This document shows positions 22,899-35,300 of a DNA stretch of 64,000 bases, piece after piece. The notes beneath the pieces are model-generated. The model had not been told where the DNA came from. It saw only the letters and a list, made by a program, of their open reading frames with translations, and did not search any database. Positions within the stretch are counted from its first letter, which is position 1, and every line of letters starts with the position of its first letter. This stretch comes from Owenia fusiformis. Lineage: Eukaryota; Annelida; Polychaeta; Sabellida; Oweniidae. The position numbers and the translations under genes were made by a program. Where the stretch lies: NCBI GenBank assembly GCA_903813345.2, contig CAIIXF020000010.1, forward strand, positions 31,588,425 to 31,652,424. Reading direction: 5' to 3'.

Positions 22899-23192
22899 GG
22901 TAATGAGACAGTCAAGTCGCAAACGTTTAGGAAAACCGGGATATATTAGATGTCAGATGTCCATTGAAATCCCAGGCCAGAATAGTTGTGTTAGCATAAC
23001 GTTTAGTCTTTTCTATCCCTAAGTGACTTGATAATGAAACTTCAACATTTAAGATCTGGGAGAGTGTTGAATTAGCATTCAAGGTCCTTTCTTGAGAATA
23101 TTTTTTATCACTGCCAATTCTCCTCTCATTTGGAAGTACTAGTTCTCCCTTTTGGCCATCCATGTTTACAAAAGTTGATAATCTTTGGCAAT
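22899..23192. other. Spacer with one unrecognised minus-strand frame
   Basis: A 78-codon frame (23163-22927, minus; begins MDGQKGELVLPNERRIGSDK) looks protein-like in composition but matches nothing I know. It may be debris of a transposon ORF and is cut off by the element starting at 23193. Confidence 0.3.
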
Positions 23193-23913
23193 AGAGAGAT
23201 TTCGCACATACGTAAAATACAACTTATAACGTATACTTATACTTATAAGAAAACGTACAAGGTGTTTCATAATATGGGCTTTTCGTCAGGAAAGATCTTC
23301 TCGGACTGTAATAAATAAAGGTCAAAGGGATGCCATTTGTACTTTCTTGAATTGTAGCATGTTTAGTTGATCCAAATGTGTTTGTCTAGAATAAAATACG
23401 CTCATATATAAAACATATGTTATAGACCTATCTCTTCTCAAATTGACTTTTTGGAGATGCTCGTTATGAAACACCCTGTATGTCATTTGTTGAGCTACTG
23501 AATGGGTTGTTTCCAGGAATTGCTAGAACCTTCTGGTTTGACTGGTGTTTCAAATTGTTGGTTAAAGTATTTGATTGGATACTGTTGCTACTCAGACAAT
23601 TAATTTTAAAAAATGCTTGCGGTCAATTGTTCCACACACATGTACAATGTAGGTAAAGCTTTATACGGAGATCCAACTGTATACGTTTATCATCAACTGT
23701 ATATACAATTTTGTAAGTTCATTGAACTTATACTGATCATGAAAACTTTGAAATAATACACTACAACTACTAGGACACGGAAGCAAGCATTTAATTATAA
23801 TGTGCATAATCTAGACGTGCAGATGACAGTGCATTCACAGTCTCTAGTTGATGGAGCTTTTCTATATCGGGAATTGTTATGTTCCATTAAGTATAGTTTA
23901 AAATTGATTTTAG

Positions 23914-26900
23914 TAAATATGTATCAGATGCTGGCACACTTTTGCCGGAAGTTTGCAAGAAGTAACTTTTGGCAATGTAGTATGTTAAAGTAACCTAGTA
24001 GGTGCAAGAAAATATAAGGTGATGGGCTTTAAAGTGGTAAAAACAATTTTCATGGCTGAATTGGACTTCAATTCCTGCAATTTCAGGGGGTACTATAAGA
24101 CAATTTCATAACATAAAGGGTATAGTTGCTATTGTTCTGCTTTCTACAGCACACATTACTAGCCCAAAGATGAATAAAATCCTAAAGTTATAGGCTGATA
24201 TCTGTATTAGTCTCAGAAATATTGCAATTAATAGGAAAAAATATGCAATTTTAGTCATTTTTAAGTCTCACCTATTTTATATTTGAAGTTTCCAGCAAAA
24301 GATGGCAGCTTAAATAGCTCAAAATTGTTTTCTAAAAACTAATTCAAGCTTTGTTTGATATTGTAATACAATTATAATAATGATAATGTACTGTTTATGA
24401 TTTTTAATATGACTTTATAGTACCCTACCCCTGGAAAGTGGGCGTGGTCAATGTTATCATTTTGCAGCATACAGTTAAAAATTTGTATTTATAGAAAGCA
24501 AATCAGTGCATTTAAAACATCTTCACTTGTCACTTGACAATGAAATTCATTTATTACTAAAATATATGACTCTACATATTTTATATATACGTTTTCAATT
24601 TTGTACAATATATCATAATGAAATCTAATAGTCTGTTTCATTTTCAGTGTTCACTAACACATGAAATGTAAGTCACAGTGTTTCCAAATTACCTTGGCAA
24701 TGAGAAAGTACCACAAAGACTACATAATGAGCAGATTCAAGGTCCTAATACTAATACTTACCGATCTATCGGCATTCAAAAATAGAGAAAGCTGTCGTGT
24801 GCACTTTTAACTAATTTTGAACTGAAACTGCTACTTAATGAATATTTTTCTCAACATCTGTGACTCTAATTTTTTGGACCCCAAACATAAGATACCAAGA
24901 CATAATGCTACCAAGTTCTGATATTGGAAGTTTCAGAGCTTTAGATCAAATATTCACTTCTGCATGTACTTTTAAAAAGACCCAAAAGGACAAAAACCTG
25001 TCAGATATCGCGAAAAATATGAAAGATGCACCATTCAGAACAATTTATCTCTTATATGTTACTTTTATTTGACATAATTTCTGATTCTGCCTCCAGTTAG
25101 TACCACCAATAATACATATGAGAAGACTTAAGGTCATAGTAAGTGGAGTTACAGATCTATTGGCTTCTGAAAATGGGAAAAGCTGTAGCAAGTATGATTT
25201 TCACCAGTTCTTCATCTAAGACTGCAACTTTCGGGATTTTCTTTTTACAAACTGCACCGTAAGACCAAAGACAAAAAGGAACCCTGGTCATTGTACCACC
25301 AATAATAAGTAAAAATATAATATTGGTAATTTATACCAAGTATTTACTTTAATACCAAGGCATCTGAATTGATAAATAAATGAAATCAGTAGTTTATTGT
25401 ATCTTGGGACAAAATACACTGTTTGAATGCTTAAGCTTGACATCACAGAATCAAGTGAAAGATACTTTGTTATATACAGCTATATATCACTTTAACTGAC
25501 TTTACTCTTCAATTTGAAATATGCCTGGCCATCCTAAGAAAAAAGCGACGGAGGGCAAAGAGGGTACATGGTATAATTGGTATTAAGCTCTTATACAGGG
25601 TGTCCCGAAAGTATGGGGCCCCCACTAGGCAGACATATACCAGTGTTGTCATAGTATGTGTCATATATCATTTTAAAGCTTATCCAAAGTTACATTGATT
25701 CGCCAAGTATCATGGTTCAACTCTCAAATGTGAAAAAATTACAGGCATTTCAAAATTTAGTGTTTGGTCAAAATTAAGTTCAATTTTACACCAAATCACT
25801 AGTCAATGTGTCCTCCCGGGCCATCTTAACAGCAGCAATTCTTTTCGGGTCGGAGGGATATTGAGTTGGAAAAAGAGAACGGTGAGGGTAGAAACTCTAA
25901 GGAAACTCTTCTAAAGTCCCTTAACATGTTTTAAGAGGGTTATAAAATTGCACACCCCTATTTGAAGGGCTTTTAAGGTCATATCTGAAAATAATTGCTG
26001 CTGTTAACATGGCCAAGGGGGACACATTGACTAGTAATGTGGTGAAAATTTGAACTTTATTTTGACAATCACAAAACACTTACTTTTAAAATGACTGTAA
26101 CTTTTTCCCATTTGAGAGTTAAACCATGATACTTGGCAAATCAATGTAACTTTGGATAAACTTTAAAATGATATATGACACATACTATGAGGACACTGGA
26201 ATATGTCTGCCTAGGGGGGGGGCATACTTTCGGGACACCCTGTAGAGTTTAAAACTCCCACAATTTTTGAAAACGAAATGGAGAATAACATGTGAAAGTA
26301 TAGGATGGACTAATTGTTCTTAGGAAGTTTTGGAAAGTAACATTGCACAAAATATTTAAGCAAGAGATATGTTCCAAAATACTTTCAGGTAGAAATAAAG
26401 CTCCGTAATGTAAAAACAACTTATTCTCAGTATTCAATAACAACATTCTTTATAGGTTTTGTGGTCTTAAGCATATCAGTGATTATATCAATTCAGATGC
26501 TGAAGTCACTTAATAAATAATAACTAGATGTAACTCCTAGTAAGTATTGCAAGTTTCAGTTCTAAATAAAATACATTTTAGTTAAAAAATTGTTAAGAAT
26601 ACTACTACTGTCAGTAGTACATACATTTTGTCACAATTTCACCATTTCTGACTGTATTTTGCATATTTTTAGGTGTCAATGGTTCAATGATTATTTGATA
26701 TAACCTTCTGAAACTACTCTCATATATATTTGGTGGTACAGTGATATTGAATCCTGTCTTTGGGGGTCTCACGAAATTCTTGTTTTAGAGAAGAAAATCC
26801 TGAAAGGTGCAGTATAATATGAATTTGAGGCTTATAGGTGAAAATTTTACTCGCTACAGCTTCTTCAATTTTTAGATGCTAATAAACCTGTAACTACACT

Positions 26901-28264
26901 TACTATGACCTTAAGTCTACTCATATGTATTATTGGTATTACTAACTAGAGGCAGAATCAGAAATTATGGTAAATAAAAATAAAATTTAAGAGAAAAATT
27001 GTTCTAAATAGTGCATTTTATCACATTTTTCGCGATATCTGACTGCATTTTTTGTCTTTTGGGTCTTTTAAGAATCCATGCAGATATGAATACTTGATCT
27101 AGAGCTCTGAAATTTTCAATACCAGTATTTGGTAGCACTATGTCTTGATATCCTGTGTTTGGAGTCTGACCAAATCACAGATGTTGAGAAAAAAATCCAT
27201 AAGTAGCAGTTTTAATTCAAAATTAGTTGAAACGGCACTCGGGACAGCTTTCCTCATTTTTGAACGCCGATAGATCGGCAAGTATTTACACTATGATCTT
27301 GAATCTGCGCATATGTATTCTTAATGGCACTATCTCGTTGCCCAGGTATTGTGGAAACATTTTGACTTATATTTCATGTGATAGTAAGCACTGAAAATGG
27401 ACTTGTTGCATTGTGGCGGACCTCATTCAAAACAAACATCGGGGTAGAGGGGGGGGGGTTTAAACGTTGATCAGTTCTGCTATTTTTGTGGCTATTGGTC
27501 ATATAGTAGATCGTTTTGTCAAAAGGTAAGAAAAAGTTGGTAAATTGAAACAGCCTATTAGATTTCATTCCCGGGATTTCATTATAAAACTAAATTGAGA
27601 ACGTATATATATAAAAATGTCCTATATTCTAGTAATAAATGAATTACATTGTCAAGTAACAATTGAAGATGTTTCAAATGCATTGATTCGCTTTCTATCC
27701 AAACAAGTTTTTAACAGTATGCTACAAAATGATAACCACTTTCAAGGGGTAGGGTTCTATAAAGTCATATTAAAAATCATAAATAGTACATTATCATTAT
27801 TATAGTTGTATTACAATATCAAACAAAGCTTGAACTAGTTTTTAGAAAACAATTTTGAGCTATTTAAGCTACCATCTTTTGCTGGAAGCTACAAATATAA
27901 AATAGGTGAGACTTAAAATGACTCAAATTGCATATTTTTTTCCTATTAATTGCAATATTTCTGAGACTAATACAGATATCGGCCTATAACTTTAGGATAT
28001 TATTCATCTCTGGACTAGTAATGTGTGCTGTAGAAAACAGAACAATCACAAATATAACCTTTATGTTATGAAATAATCTTATAGTATCCCCTGAAATCGT
28101 AGGAATTGAAGTCCAATTCGGCTGTGAAAATTGTTTTTACCACTTTAAAGCCCATCACCTTATATTTTCTTACACCTACTAGGCTACTCTAACATGCTGC
28201 ATTGCCAAAAGTTACTTCTTGCAAACTTCCGGCAAAAGTGTGCCAGCATCTGATACAATATAAT
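23914..28264. mobile_element. Foldback element with ~1.4-kb inverted arms, inserted in the 23193-28335 element
   Basis: The ends read ATATGTATCAGATGCTGGCA and, at the right, TGCCAGCATCTGATACAATA. Arms run from about 23915 to 25440 and from about 26690 to 28264, with blocks such as GATGGGCTTTAAAGTGGTAA, CCTACCCCTGGAAAGTGG and GATACCAAGACATAATGCTA recurring as complements. Within each arm a unit of about 370 bp is itself repeated (polymorphic ...GACTGCATTTT/GACTGTATTTT blocks). The insertion point splits GATTTTAGTTCGACAAGACC as seen intact at 50627. No coding capacity. Confidence 0.7.
25596..26242. mobile_element. Innermost TIR element, mariner-like, TA target duplication
   Basis: CAGGGTGTCCCGAAAGTATG begins and its complement ends the element, with TA immediately outside both ends (25594-25595 and 26243-26244). 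Inverted arms are about 175 bp (ATGATACTTGGC.AATCAATG block). The middle has a second short inverted pair around CATCTTAACAGCAGCAATTC. No transposase. The third and youngest layer of the nest. Confidence 0.8.
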
Positions 28265-28379
28265 AGTTCGACATGACCCTTTAAACTATACGTATACGTA
28301 TAAGTTGTACTTTCACTTATGTGCGAAATCTCTCTAATATTGGATCATTTGCCGTTTTCTGATGAAATTCATCGTACCA

Positions 28380-28640
28380 AAGTACGGTACCTCTGTAGAT
28401 CTGCTTTAGACATGACTCTGGGTTCTTCATCTTCAGTATAGCCCCATCTCGTGCCTGCTTGAGGTGACACCTTGTTGTGTGATTATTTCACCTACAAACT
28501 CGAGCTCAGTAACTCCAACCTTGCACTTATTCTTGTTGAGCTTAACATTACTATCCTGTAGTCTTTCTAACAGAGCGTGGAGTATGGCATCATGGGGCTC
28601 ATACTTAAAATCGGAATCTTCACAATTACAAATCATTCAT
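28380..28640 (-). pseudogene. Ty3/Gypsy-type reverse transcriptase fragment
   Basis: The minus strand reads HDAILHALLERLQDSNVKLN and then KCKVGVTELEFVGEIITQQG, the conserved region following the YxDD motif in Ty3/Gypsy polymerases. A frameshift follows, and about 20 further codons (MKNPESC) continue in another frame. Only about 85 residues remain; protease, RNase H and integrase are not present nearby. Relic with no function. Confidence 0.65.
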
Positions 28641-29039
28641 CAAAGTCAGAGTGGTCAAAATCTGATACAGTTTTGTAGTAATTAAAAATTTTCCTAACGA
28701 TTGTATCAGTGTATTTATATGATATTGATGGTACCTCTTGATATTCAAAATAAGCAGGTATCTTACTGGTTACATTCTTGTCATGTAACACTCTGGATAA
28801 GTTAATATGTTTGATACCTTTATTATGAAAAAATATTTTAATAAACCTTTTAGGTTTAGTTTCTTTGGAAGATATAGCTTCCTAGATCCCAGGTCAACAT
28901 TAATACAATGCAATTGCTGAGGAATTTTGTTTTCTGAAAAGGCTTTTTAGAATTTTTAAGTATTTCATGTATCGGATTGGTCTTGTATTGTATAAAGGAT
29001 AGAATTGAGGTTTCCCATGAGTTGAAACAAACAAAATAG

Positions 29040-29300
29040 GATGACATTATCACAGAAGCAAGACAGAAGGACTGGAAAGCCCACAGCTTCCCTATTGAAG
29101 TAGGATGTAGGGGTTTTGCTGGAAAGTCAGTGACTTGGATGCTGAAGTCCCTTGGAATGCCATCTACCAAGCGGAAGCGAGCAAGTATGCAGATTGCATC
29201 AGTAGCGGAGAGATGCTCCAGATGGATATGGTTGCGAAGCAGTGCTGCATGGTTGCCCCATTAGTTTACCATCTCATTGCGACCACCCCTAAGCTTCTCT
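29040..29300 (+). pseudogene. Non-LTR retrotransposon C-terminal fragment
   Basis: The plus strand reads DWKAHSFPIEVGCRGFAGKS and later KRKRASMQIASVAERCSRWI. This is the C-terminal motif (W-x-P-V/I-E-V-G-C-R-G-F) that follows the reverse transcriptase in several animal non-LTR elements. Stops interrupt both sides. The reported-looking frames at 28856-29170 (minus) and 29135-29350 (plus) are shadows of this relic. Confidence 0.55.
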
Positions 29301-29774
29301 TTATGCATGCATGGTGTCTCATTATGGGTTCCATAATGGGCGGGAGTTAACAGCAGAAGATGCTTACGGATCCACCCGGTCTTGCACCATTCATGCATAT
29401 TGTTTTAAGAAGCTGCAGTGTGAGGTGTGAGTTAGGAATGAATAAGCCCTTTTAGCCTTGGCTAATTCCATTTATAGATGGCAGTCATATGATAAAAATT
29501 CAGGAAATACTTAACATACAAGGTATGGGGATTCTCTAGATTTTTCACCCTTTTCTTTGATTCTTTGAAAAAATTATTTTTATTTAAAAAAATTCTTGGG
29601 CCATAGGTCATGATAAGATTGTTATCTATTTAAAGACATCAAAGATATGTCTTTCCCAGCTGTTATATAACTGGAAAATGACTAATTGGTCAAGGGTCAC
29701 TACAGGGCCATATATTACATGTGAATTAGTTAATCTACTTTCTTCTTAGTATTTCTTCTGAAAGTACAAGATAT
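29301..29774. other. Non-coding stretch
   Basis: AT-rich with no recognised exon or repeat. Shares only short A/T runs with neighbours. Confidence 0.35.
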
Positions 29775-30180
29775 CTAACATCTATAATTACATTTCGTAG
29801 TCTTCGTTAATAAAAATGTCTGGAGAAATAGCCAATATTTATCTTTATTTTCCATTATTTTCATTCTTTTAAGACTAAAAAACGTCAAGACATTTTTGTC
29901 ATTAGTGAGAAGTTCTTCATTCACACAGGGAGATTTACTTGAATTCTTAGATTTTTCCGATAAGTGTTTTTCAAGTTGCATAATACGTCTTTGAATCTTT
30001 GATGTTATCATTAACCTATTGTAACATTTTTTACAATTTATATCCGTGTCAAAATCATCATCACTATATCTGTCATTTTCTTCTAATATAATATAACCGC
30101 AACTTGGAGATGATGCTTCCTCTAGGTTTGGTAATGGGCTAGTAATAACTTGCTGTGTTAACACTCCGAAAGTTTCTGAG
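29775..30180 (-). CDS. Possible exon or transposon-derived ORF, unknown protein
   Basis: 129-codon minus-strand frame. An acceptor-like TTCGCAGTCTCAG just upstream would start the coding part at about 30177 (ETFGVLTQQVITSPLPNLEE). It contains an acidic stretch (EENDRYSDDDFDTD), a CKKC pair and a Lys/Gln-rich predicted coiled segment (SKIQRRIMQLEKHLSEKSKN). No family recognised. Such a mix occurs in linkers of THAP- or DDE-type transposases, which is a guess. A 55-bp part of the 3' end is repeated at 30410-30465 (TATCTTTATTTTCCATTATT), which favours transposon debris. Confidence 0.3.
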
Positions 30181-31329
30181 ACTGCGAATAAATTATTTGG
30201 GATTAGTTATAAAACTATCTGAATGATCTCTAACTATCTAGTTAACTTAACCTTTTATCCTGTATCAGTATGTGGACAATAGTAAACATTGTAATTCAAG
30301 CTGCACTTAAAACAAGCAGTATCTTACTGGTGGCTATATAAACTTATTGACCCCAGGTCATTTTGGTGATTTAAGCTGACCAACATCAAGCCAAATATTT
30401 TAAACAAAATAGCCAATATCTATCTTTATTTTCCATTATTTTCATTCTTTTAAAAGACTAAAAAACTTCATACCAATGATAAATAAGATCTTACCTAAAG
30501 ATCTGTTGATTTTCTAAATGAATGAGGAAACAGAAATGGTAGCAATATGATGTTAAAATCATAGTATAAATGTGATGTTTTACATGTTAACTCAATGGAG
30601 AACTGCTTTAGGCCTAAGATTCTTTTCCTGAAAATGGGCTAGACATCTATTGGCTGTTTATAGAGTATTTTCAACTATATAGCTATGGCTAAACTCCTGT
30701 ATTGGGGTAACAGCGCATCAGCGTTTAATTCTTAACAACAGAGCCATCAGCTGTAGAGATTAATCCATTAACCCTAACAACCGGATTAATTATCAGTATG
30801 ACTTGAATAATTAGGGATTAACGGCTCGAAAATAAACGCATATAATCGGTTTTTAATTGCAAATGCCAACACATTATTTGCTCCTGACAAGAATATTATT
30901 CTATATTATATGGCATTATATGTTGTTCCCTTTAAATAATAGACGAATAATATTATTAAATCAAAAACAATTTTTTCCGCTATAATACAAGAAATAACTG
31001 CCTACTATGCAGGGAAAAATATTCTCTACGATTCTCTCTTAATGTAACTTATTTAGCAATATATTAAACATTCTATTCTATATTACTTTTACTTTTTCAG
31101 CAAGTGATTGAAATTCAAGTCAAGATGAAGTCTGGTTTAAAATAAGGACGATGGCATATTATTTTGCAACTGATTTCACTAGGATATCATATTTTCTTCG
31201 AATGGTATACTGTTGTGTCATGATGCATTCATTTAAATCTCATGGGACAAGGATTGTAAGAATTTCAACTTTACTATTCATAACACTCACCATGCTGTTC
31301 AACCAGTTAGATCTAAGATCCTCAGTTTA
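30181..31329. other. Non-coding stretch
   Basis: Only the partial direct repeat at 30410-30465 (copy of 29826-29885) and a loose AT-rich inverted pair around GGATTAATTATC (30780-30825) were noticed. No exon supported. Confidence 0.35.
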
Positions 31330-33283
31330 TGGCCTAGTCACATAGCCCGGCCGATGAGGTTACGATGAGCCAGCGATGCAATTTTCACCGAACTCGGCCG
31401 AACACCGGCCGGACATCCGTGGCGTTTGTTGCTTAAAACCGCATCGGTGGTAGCTCGGTGAAATTTTAACTTCGGAGTTTAATTTCACCGGGCTCTCACC
31501 GAGCTCCCTCATCATGCCATCGTAACCACATCGGAAAACACGTCGGCCGGTGCACGGCCGGTGCACGGCCGAGTATCGGCCGGTGTCCCGAGAAAGAGTC
31601 GAAGGCATACGAGGCGAATCCTGGAAACCCGGGTTCGGGAAAGCAGGGTTCACTGTTTGTTTCCGTTGACAACTTTGCGAAACTACATTCATAATTCATA
31701 CGACAGTGAACAGTAGGTTTACAGTCAGACCCGGGTGCGCCAATCCCTTATTTAAATGTGTGTTTCGCGGACCAGGGTTTAAGGCCATTCCAAACGAAAT
31801 AAGTGTTTAATGAGGCCACGAAGTATAAAAGTTCGTTTTATTAGAATTTTATACGTGTTATTTTTTATCTACCAAGACGTTAAACATATTAGAAAAAGTT
31901 ATGTATTATGATTGGTCTTAGATGTGCAAGACCCCTTATATTCGTTCGTTCTCTATTTTGACTAAGATAATGTATCAGGACAACGGCTACTAAAGCAAGG
32001 AAATTGACCAGTAGAGATGAGGAACTTGACATACTATTTTTATTCATAAATATGGATAATATTTGATTTTAAATACAATTACGAGCTATTACCATCCTCC
32101 AGTGTTGACAATTTCTGTTGTCAGTCTGGGCCAAAATCTTACAATGTTACAATTGATAACGAGGAACTCTTCTAATAAAAGCAATTAAATCCAGGTATGA
32201 AAACTCCCGAAAATAACACGAATGACTCTAATTATGAACCGTTCACATTTTTGCAAAGGCGGATTTGAATGACGGCAAACCCGGGTTTTGAGGGCGCATC
32301 ATACAAGGCACTTTATAACCCTATGCGCAAAACATCTCGTTAAAAGTCCGTTGTAGTTAAGTCAACATATCCATAGTTAAGAGTTAATTACGAGGAACCC
32401 TTCTAATAAAAACAATGAAAATTCTGGTTTGAAAAGCATCGAAAATAACACGAACGAGTCAAATAATGCACCGTTCGTTTTTTTGCAAAGGCGGGTTTGG
32501 ATGACGGCAAACCCGGGTTTTGAAGGCGCGACTTATGGCAACGAGTGCTTCTGGGTGTCCCGTGTCCCGAGACAACCAGAGGACGAGGTTTTTTAACGGA
32601 CAGCGGCCGAGCTCCGGCCGATATGGGACAGAGCATCGGCCGGTCACTGTTCAAAGCCCGTTAACCCTTTCCCGACGTGAATATAAGAGGAAAATGTTGG
32701 CCCTGGTGACGGATAAGTAAGAGCAGTTTTTAGGGGAAAACTGAAAACTACCTATGCTCAGGGACCTATACCTTGAATTTTATCACTGAAATACATTTTT
32801 TAGTAAGGACTATCGTATTAGAACAACTTGTCAAAATTTGGTGTAAAAATACTGAATAGAACTGGAGATATTATCATTTCATCAATGTATATAAATAAAA
32901 ATTATGGTGCCAAAAGGAGCCTATCGTCCTGAAAGGTATTACATAATAGGGCTCCATATGGAGCCCATCGTCATGAAAGGGTTAACAACCCGGCCGGCGA
33001 TCGCACGGTGTCCTGTTACCTGCTCGGGTACCGGCCGTATTCCTTCCGATGTCCGGCCGACCTCCGGCCGGTAGTTGCTGCCACATCGGCAGAAAAAAAC
33101 TACCATTTTGAGACAGACTCCGTACGGTCACCGGCCGGTGTTCGGTCGGTCGCCTGAAGATGTCCGGACGGAGTCCGTTCACGTCATCGAGCTCTGCTTC
33201 CGATGAGGAGAGCTCGGTGGCACCAAAAAAATCCACCGAGCTCTACCGATGCCGGACATCGGCCGGGCTATGTGACTAGGCCA
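31330..33283. mobile_element. TIR element with CGGCCGG-rich ends, TTA target duplication
   Basis: The ends read TGGCCTAGTCACATAGCCCG and its complement, with TTA directly outside both (31327-31329, 33284-33286). Both ends, over about 330 bp, are packed with ACCGGCCG/CGGCCGGT motifs and are far more G+C-rich than anything else in the window. A third such block lies at 32560-32660. The AT-rich middle has a direct duplication of about 150 bp (about 32155-32300 and 32390-32540, sharing ACGGCAAACCCGGGTTTTGA). The 3-bp TTA duplication fits the PIF/Harbinger pattern. No transposase; frames in it are translations of the repeats. Confidence 0.75.
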
Positions 33284-35014
33284 TTATATAAAGTCTTTCG
33301 AGATCTTCCGAATGAGGCAGGTCTCTTGTTCGAGAGACAATCGTATTGAAGCCTCGAGCTTGCTCTGTGGGTTCTTCATAAAATAATACGGATTGGTCTT
33401 GTAATGTATAAAAGAGAAGATTAACACAGAATTAATATACTCATTGTTCTTTATTCAAAATAAAAGAGTAGGCATTGGCCTAATATACAGAAATGTATCG
33501 AAAGTCTTCACTCTTCATAAGTCTTCAACATAAAGAAAATAATAAAGATAAGACTAATAAACTGTAAAATATGATGTTCTATGTGTCCCCCCCCCCCTCC
33601 CAATCTAACACTCTGCTGAAGGCGGAAAAGAAAATCTCCCTTAAATACTACCCTTTGCATTCGTTTGCCTTCACTTCTTAAAAGAGAGCTTCGTCTTCAC
33701 TCTTTCAAACTTAAATAAACCTGTGAACTCACCGCGCCAATCAGTGTTCGTCGGCCAAATTTGACCGACGTTCTTTATATGGTCATTCCTTCTGACGTCA
33801 TCGTTGAGCCCGGAATTGACCAATGACATGCGCATATTTAATTAGAACGCATTTGGCGTATGTTTCTTCAAGCTCGCTGATTGGTGGAAGCTCAGCGCGT
33901 AGGTCAAAAGTGATTTACCCAAACTGTCACCGGTACCCGTCGTGGGGGCGGGGCTACTAAACTGTAATATGGTCTCTACTAGGCAGAGTGTAGTTCAACT
34001 AGACTCTGCACGCAGGGTACTTAAATACTAGAGCTCATAGGAAATAATAATAAATATAAGCAAAACATGAAAAGATGGCAGCACTATACGTTGACTGAGA
34101 ATGAACAGTGAAAATGCTATATAGTATCAAGTTGATCAAAAGTTGAGTTTTGAAGAAAAATTCTTACATGCGCAGAAGACCCATTTTTGTAATACCATAT
34201 CGGCTGAAAGAGTCACCTTTGTCGACAATAACAAACATCGCATTTTAACTATTCCCATTGAGAACAATCTGTATAATACATACACCAGTATTAGAGATTT
34301 TACACCAATTATAATAAACAAGTTTTACACATTTCTTATGTATCTCGGGTGTATACTTCAAACTATTGTAACAAATTCCATTTTCATTTTTGTCAAGATC
34401 ACATAAGTGATGCGATGCTGGGTTTCAATCCTCAAATATAAATATTCAGGGTGATGATCACAGTATAATTTCCTGATATATACTCCTGATTTCTATTTAT
34501 AGTAGAATGCAAAGATTAGCACCAAGATTTCAGCATTTCAAGATTAGCTTAAAGACTGAGAGCGGGTATAAAAGGCAGATGGAACAGCCCACAACAGCCA
34601 AATATGGCAGTTTAAATGTCCAGTTCAAACAAAATGAGAAAATTTTCAAACTTTCTACTATAACAAGATTGTTACCATGAATTCCAAGCTCTTTTTTGTT
34701 ACAGAGGTTTGTGAAACTATCATGACTATAAATTTCAAATCAAATTCTAAAATGTTTTTTAGTTTTTGTGAAAAAAGACAATTTCCTTTTTGTAAATATG
34801 CTCATTAGTATAACTGAAAATTTAAATTTCAACCAATGGTCATCTCTTATCTGTTTAGAAGTAAACAAACATAGCATAAGGCTGTAGCTCTCTTGTAGCA
34901 GACCATGTGTTTCTGTATATGCTGGACATTTAAACTGGCCACATAAGCACTGATTGGCTGAACAGGGACAGCTTGATTAATAGCCTCACCCGGGTCCAAA
35001 TCTCTGGGCCTTTA
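33284..35014. other. Non-coding stretch with repeat debris
   Basis: A 30-bp block around CGGATTGGTCTTGTAATG (33389) also occurs at 28974, hinting at a shared retroelement piece. A poly-C tract is at 33587-33599. A hypothetical frame at 34143-34406 shows no exon signals. Nothing else recognised. Confidence 0.35.
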
Positions 35015-35207
35015 AACTAATCGCCATCGAATTTTTCAGTAACAGTCATATCCTGGATGTGAATCTGGGGCGTTGGGATACTGAACCGTATCCCAACGGT
35101 GGCTGTTCACTCTGTATTCAACGCTAAGTTGAGAGTCCGTGTAAAAACAAGATTTATTTAAGTCACATGGACCAATCAGATTGCAGGGAATTTCACCATT
35201 ATGGAAT
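35015..35207. repeat. Interspersed repeat, copy 2 (inverted relative to 5676-5870)
   Basis: Counterpart of 5676-5870, with AACTAATCGCCAT at one end and GATTGCAGGGAATTTCACCA at the other. Two copies in opposite orientation show an interspersed family. Termini not resolved. Confidence 0.65.
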
Positions 35208-35216
35208 TAATAGAGG

Positions 35217-35300
35217 TTATTTACTGGGATATATCGCCCAAGGTCAATATCATATTTTCCAAGGGATAAAACCCACATTCAATCCCGACCAGAAATAACC
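35217..35300. repeat. Short palindromic-family repeat, LINE insertion target
   Basis: Begins GGTTATTT and ends AAATAACC, with the GGTCAATATCATATTTTCC core of the hairpin family. Its right end (GACCAGAAATAACC, 35287-35300) is duplicated at 38656-38669 by the LINE insertion. Confidence 0.55.

Larger units (their letters stand above)
23193..28335. mobile_element. Outer TIR element of a three-level nest (3-bp AAT target duplication)
   Basis: The ends read AGAGAGATTTCGCACATA and its complement, flanked on both sides by AAT. Removing the insertion at 23914-28264 leaves an element of about 0.8 kb. That residue corresponds in order and sequence to the element at 49908-50701, which has equivalent termini (AGAGAATTTTCGTTATAAG) and an ATT flank. 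The two copies thus support one family with a 3-bp ATT/AAT target, and the shorter copy gives the uninterrupted form. No transposase frame. Confidence 0.65.

Noticed and set aside
31360-33236. Genes on the minus strand in the CGGCCGG-rich element
   Set aside because: Frames are translations of the repeated GC-rich terminal motifs, and none has exon signals.
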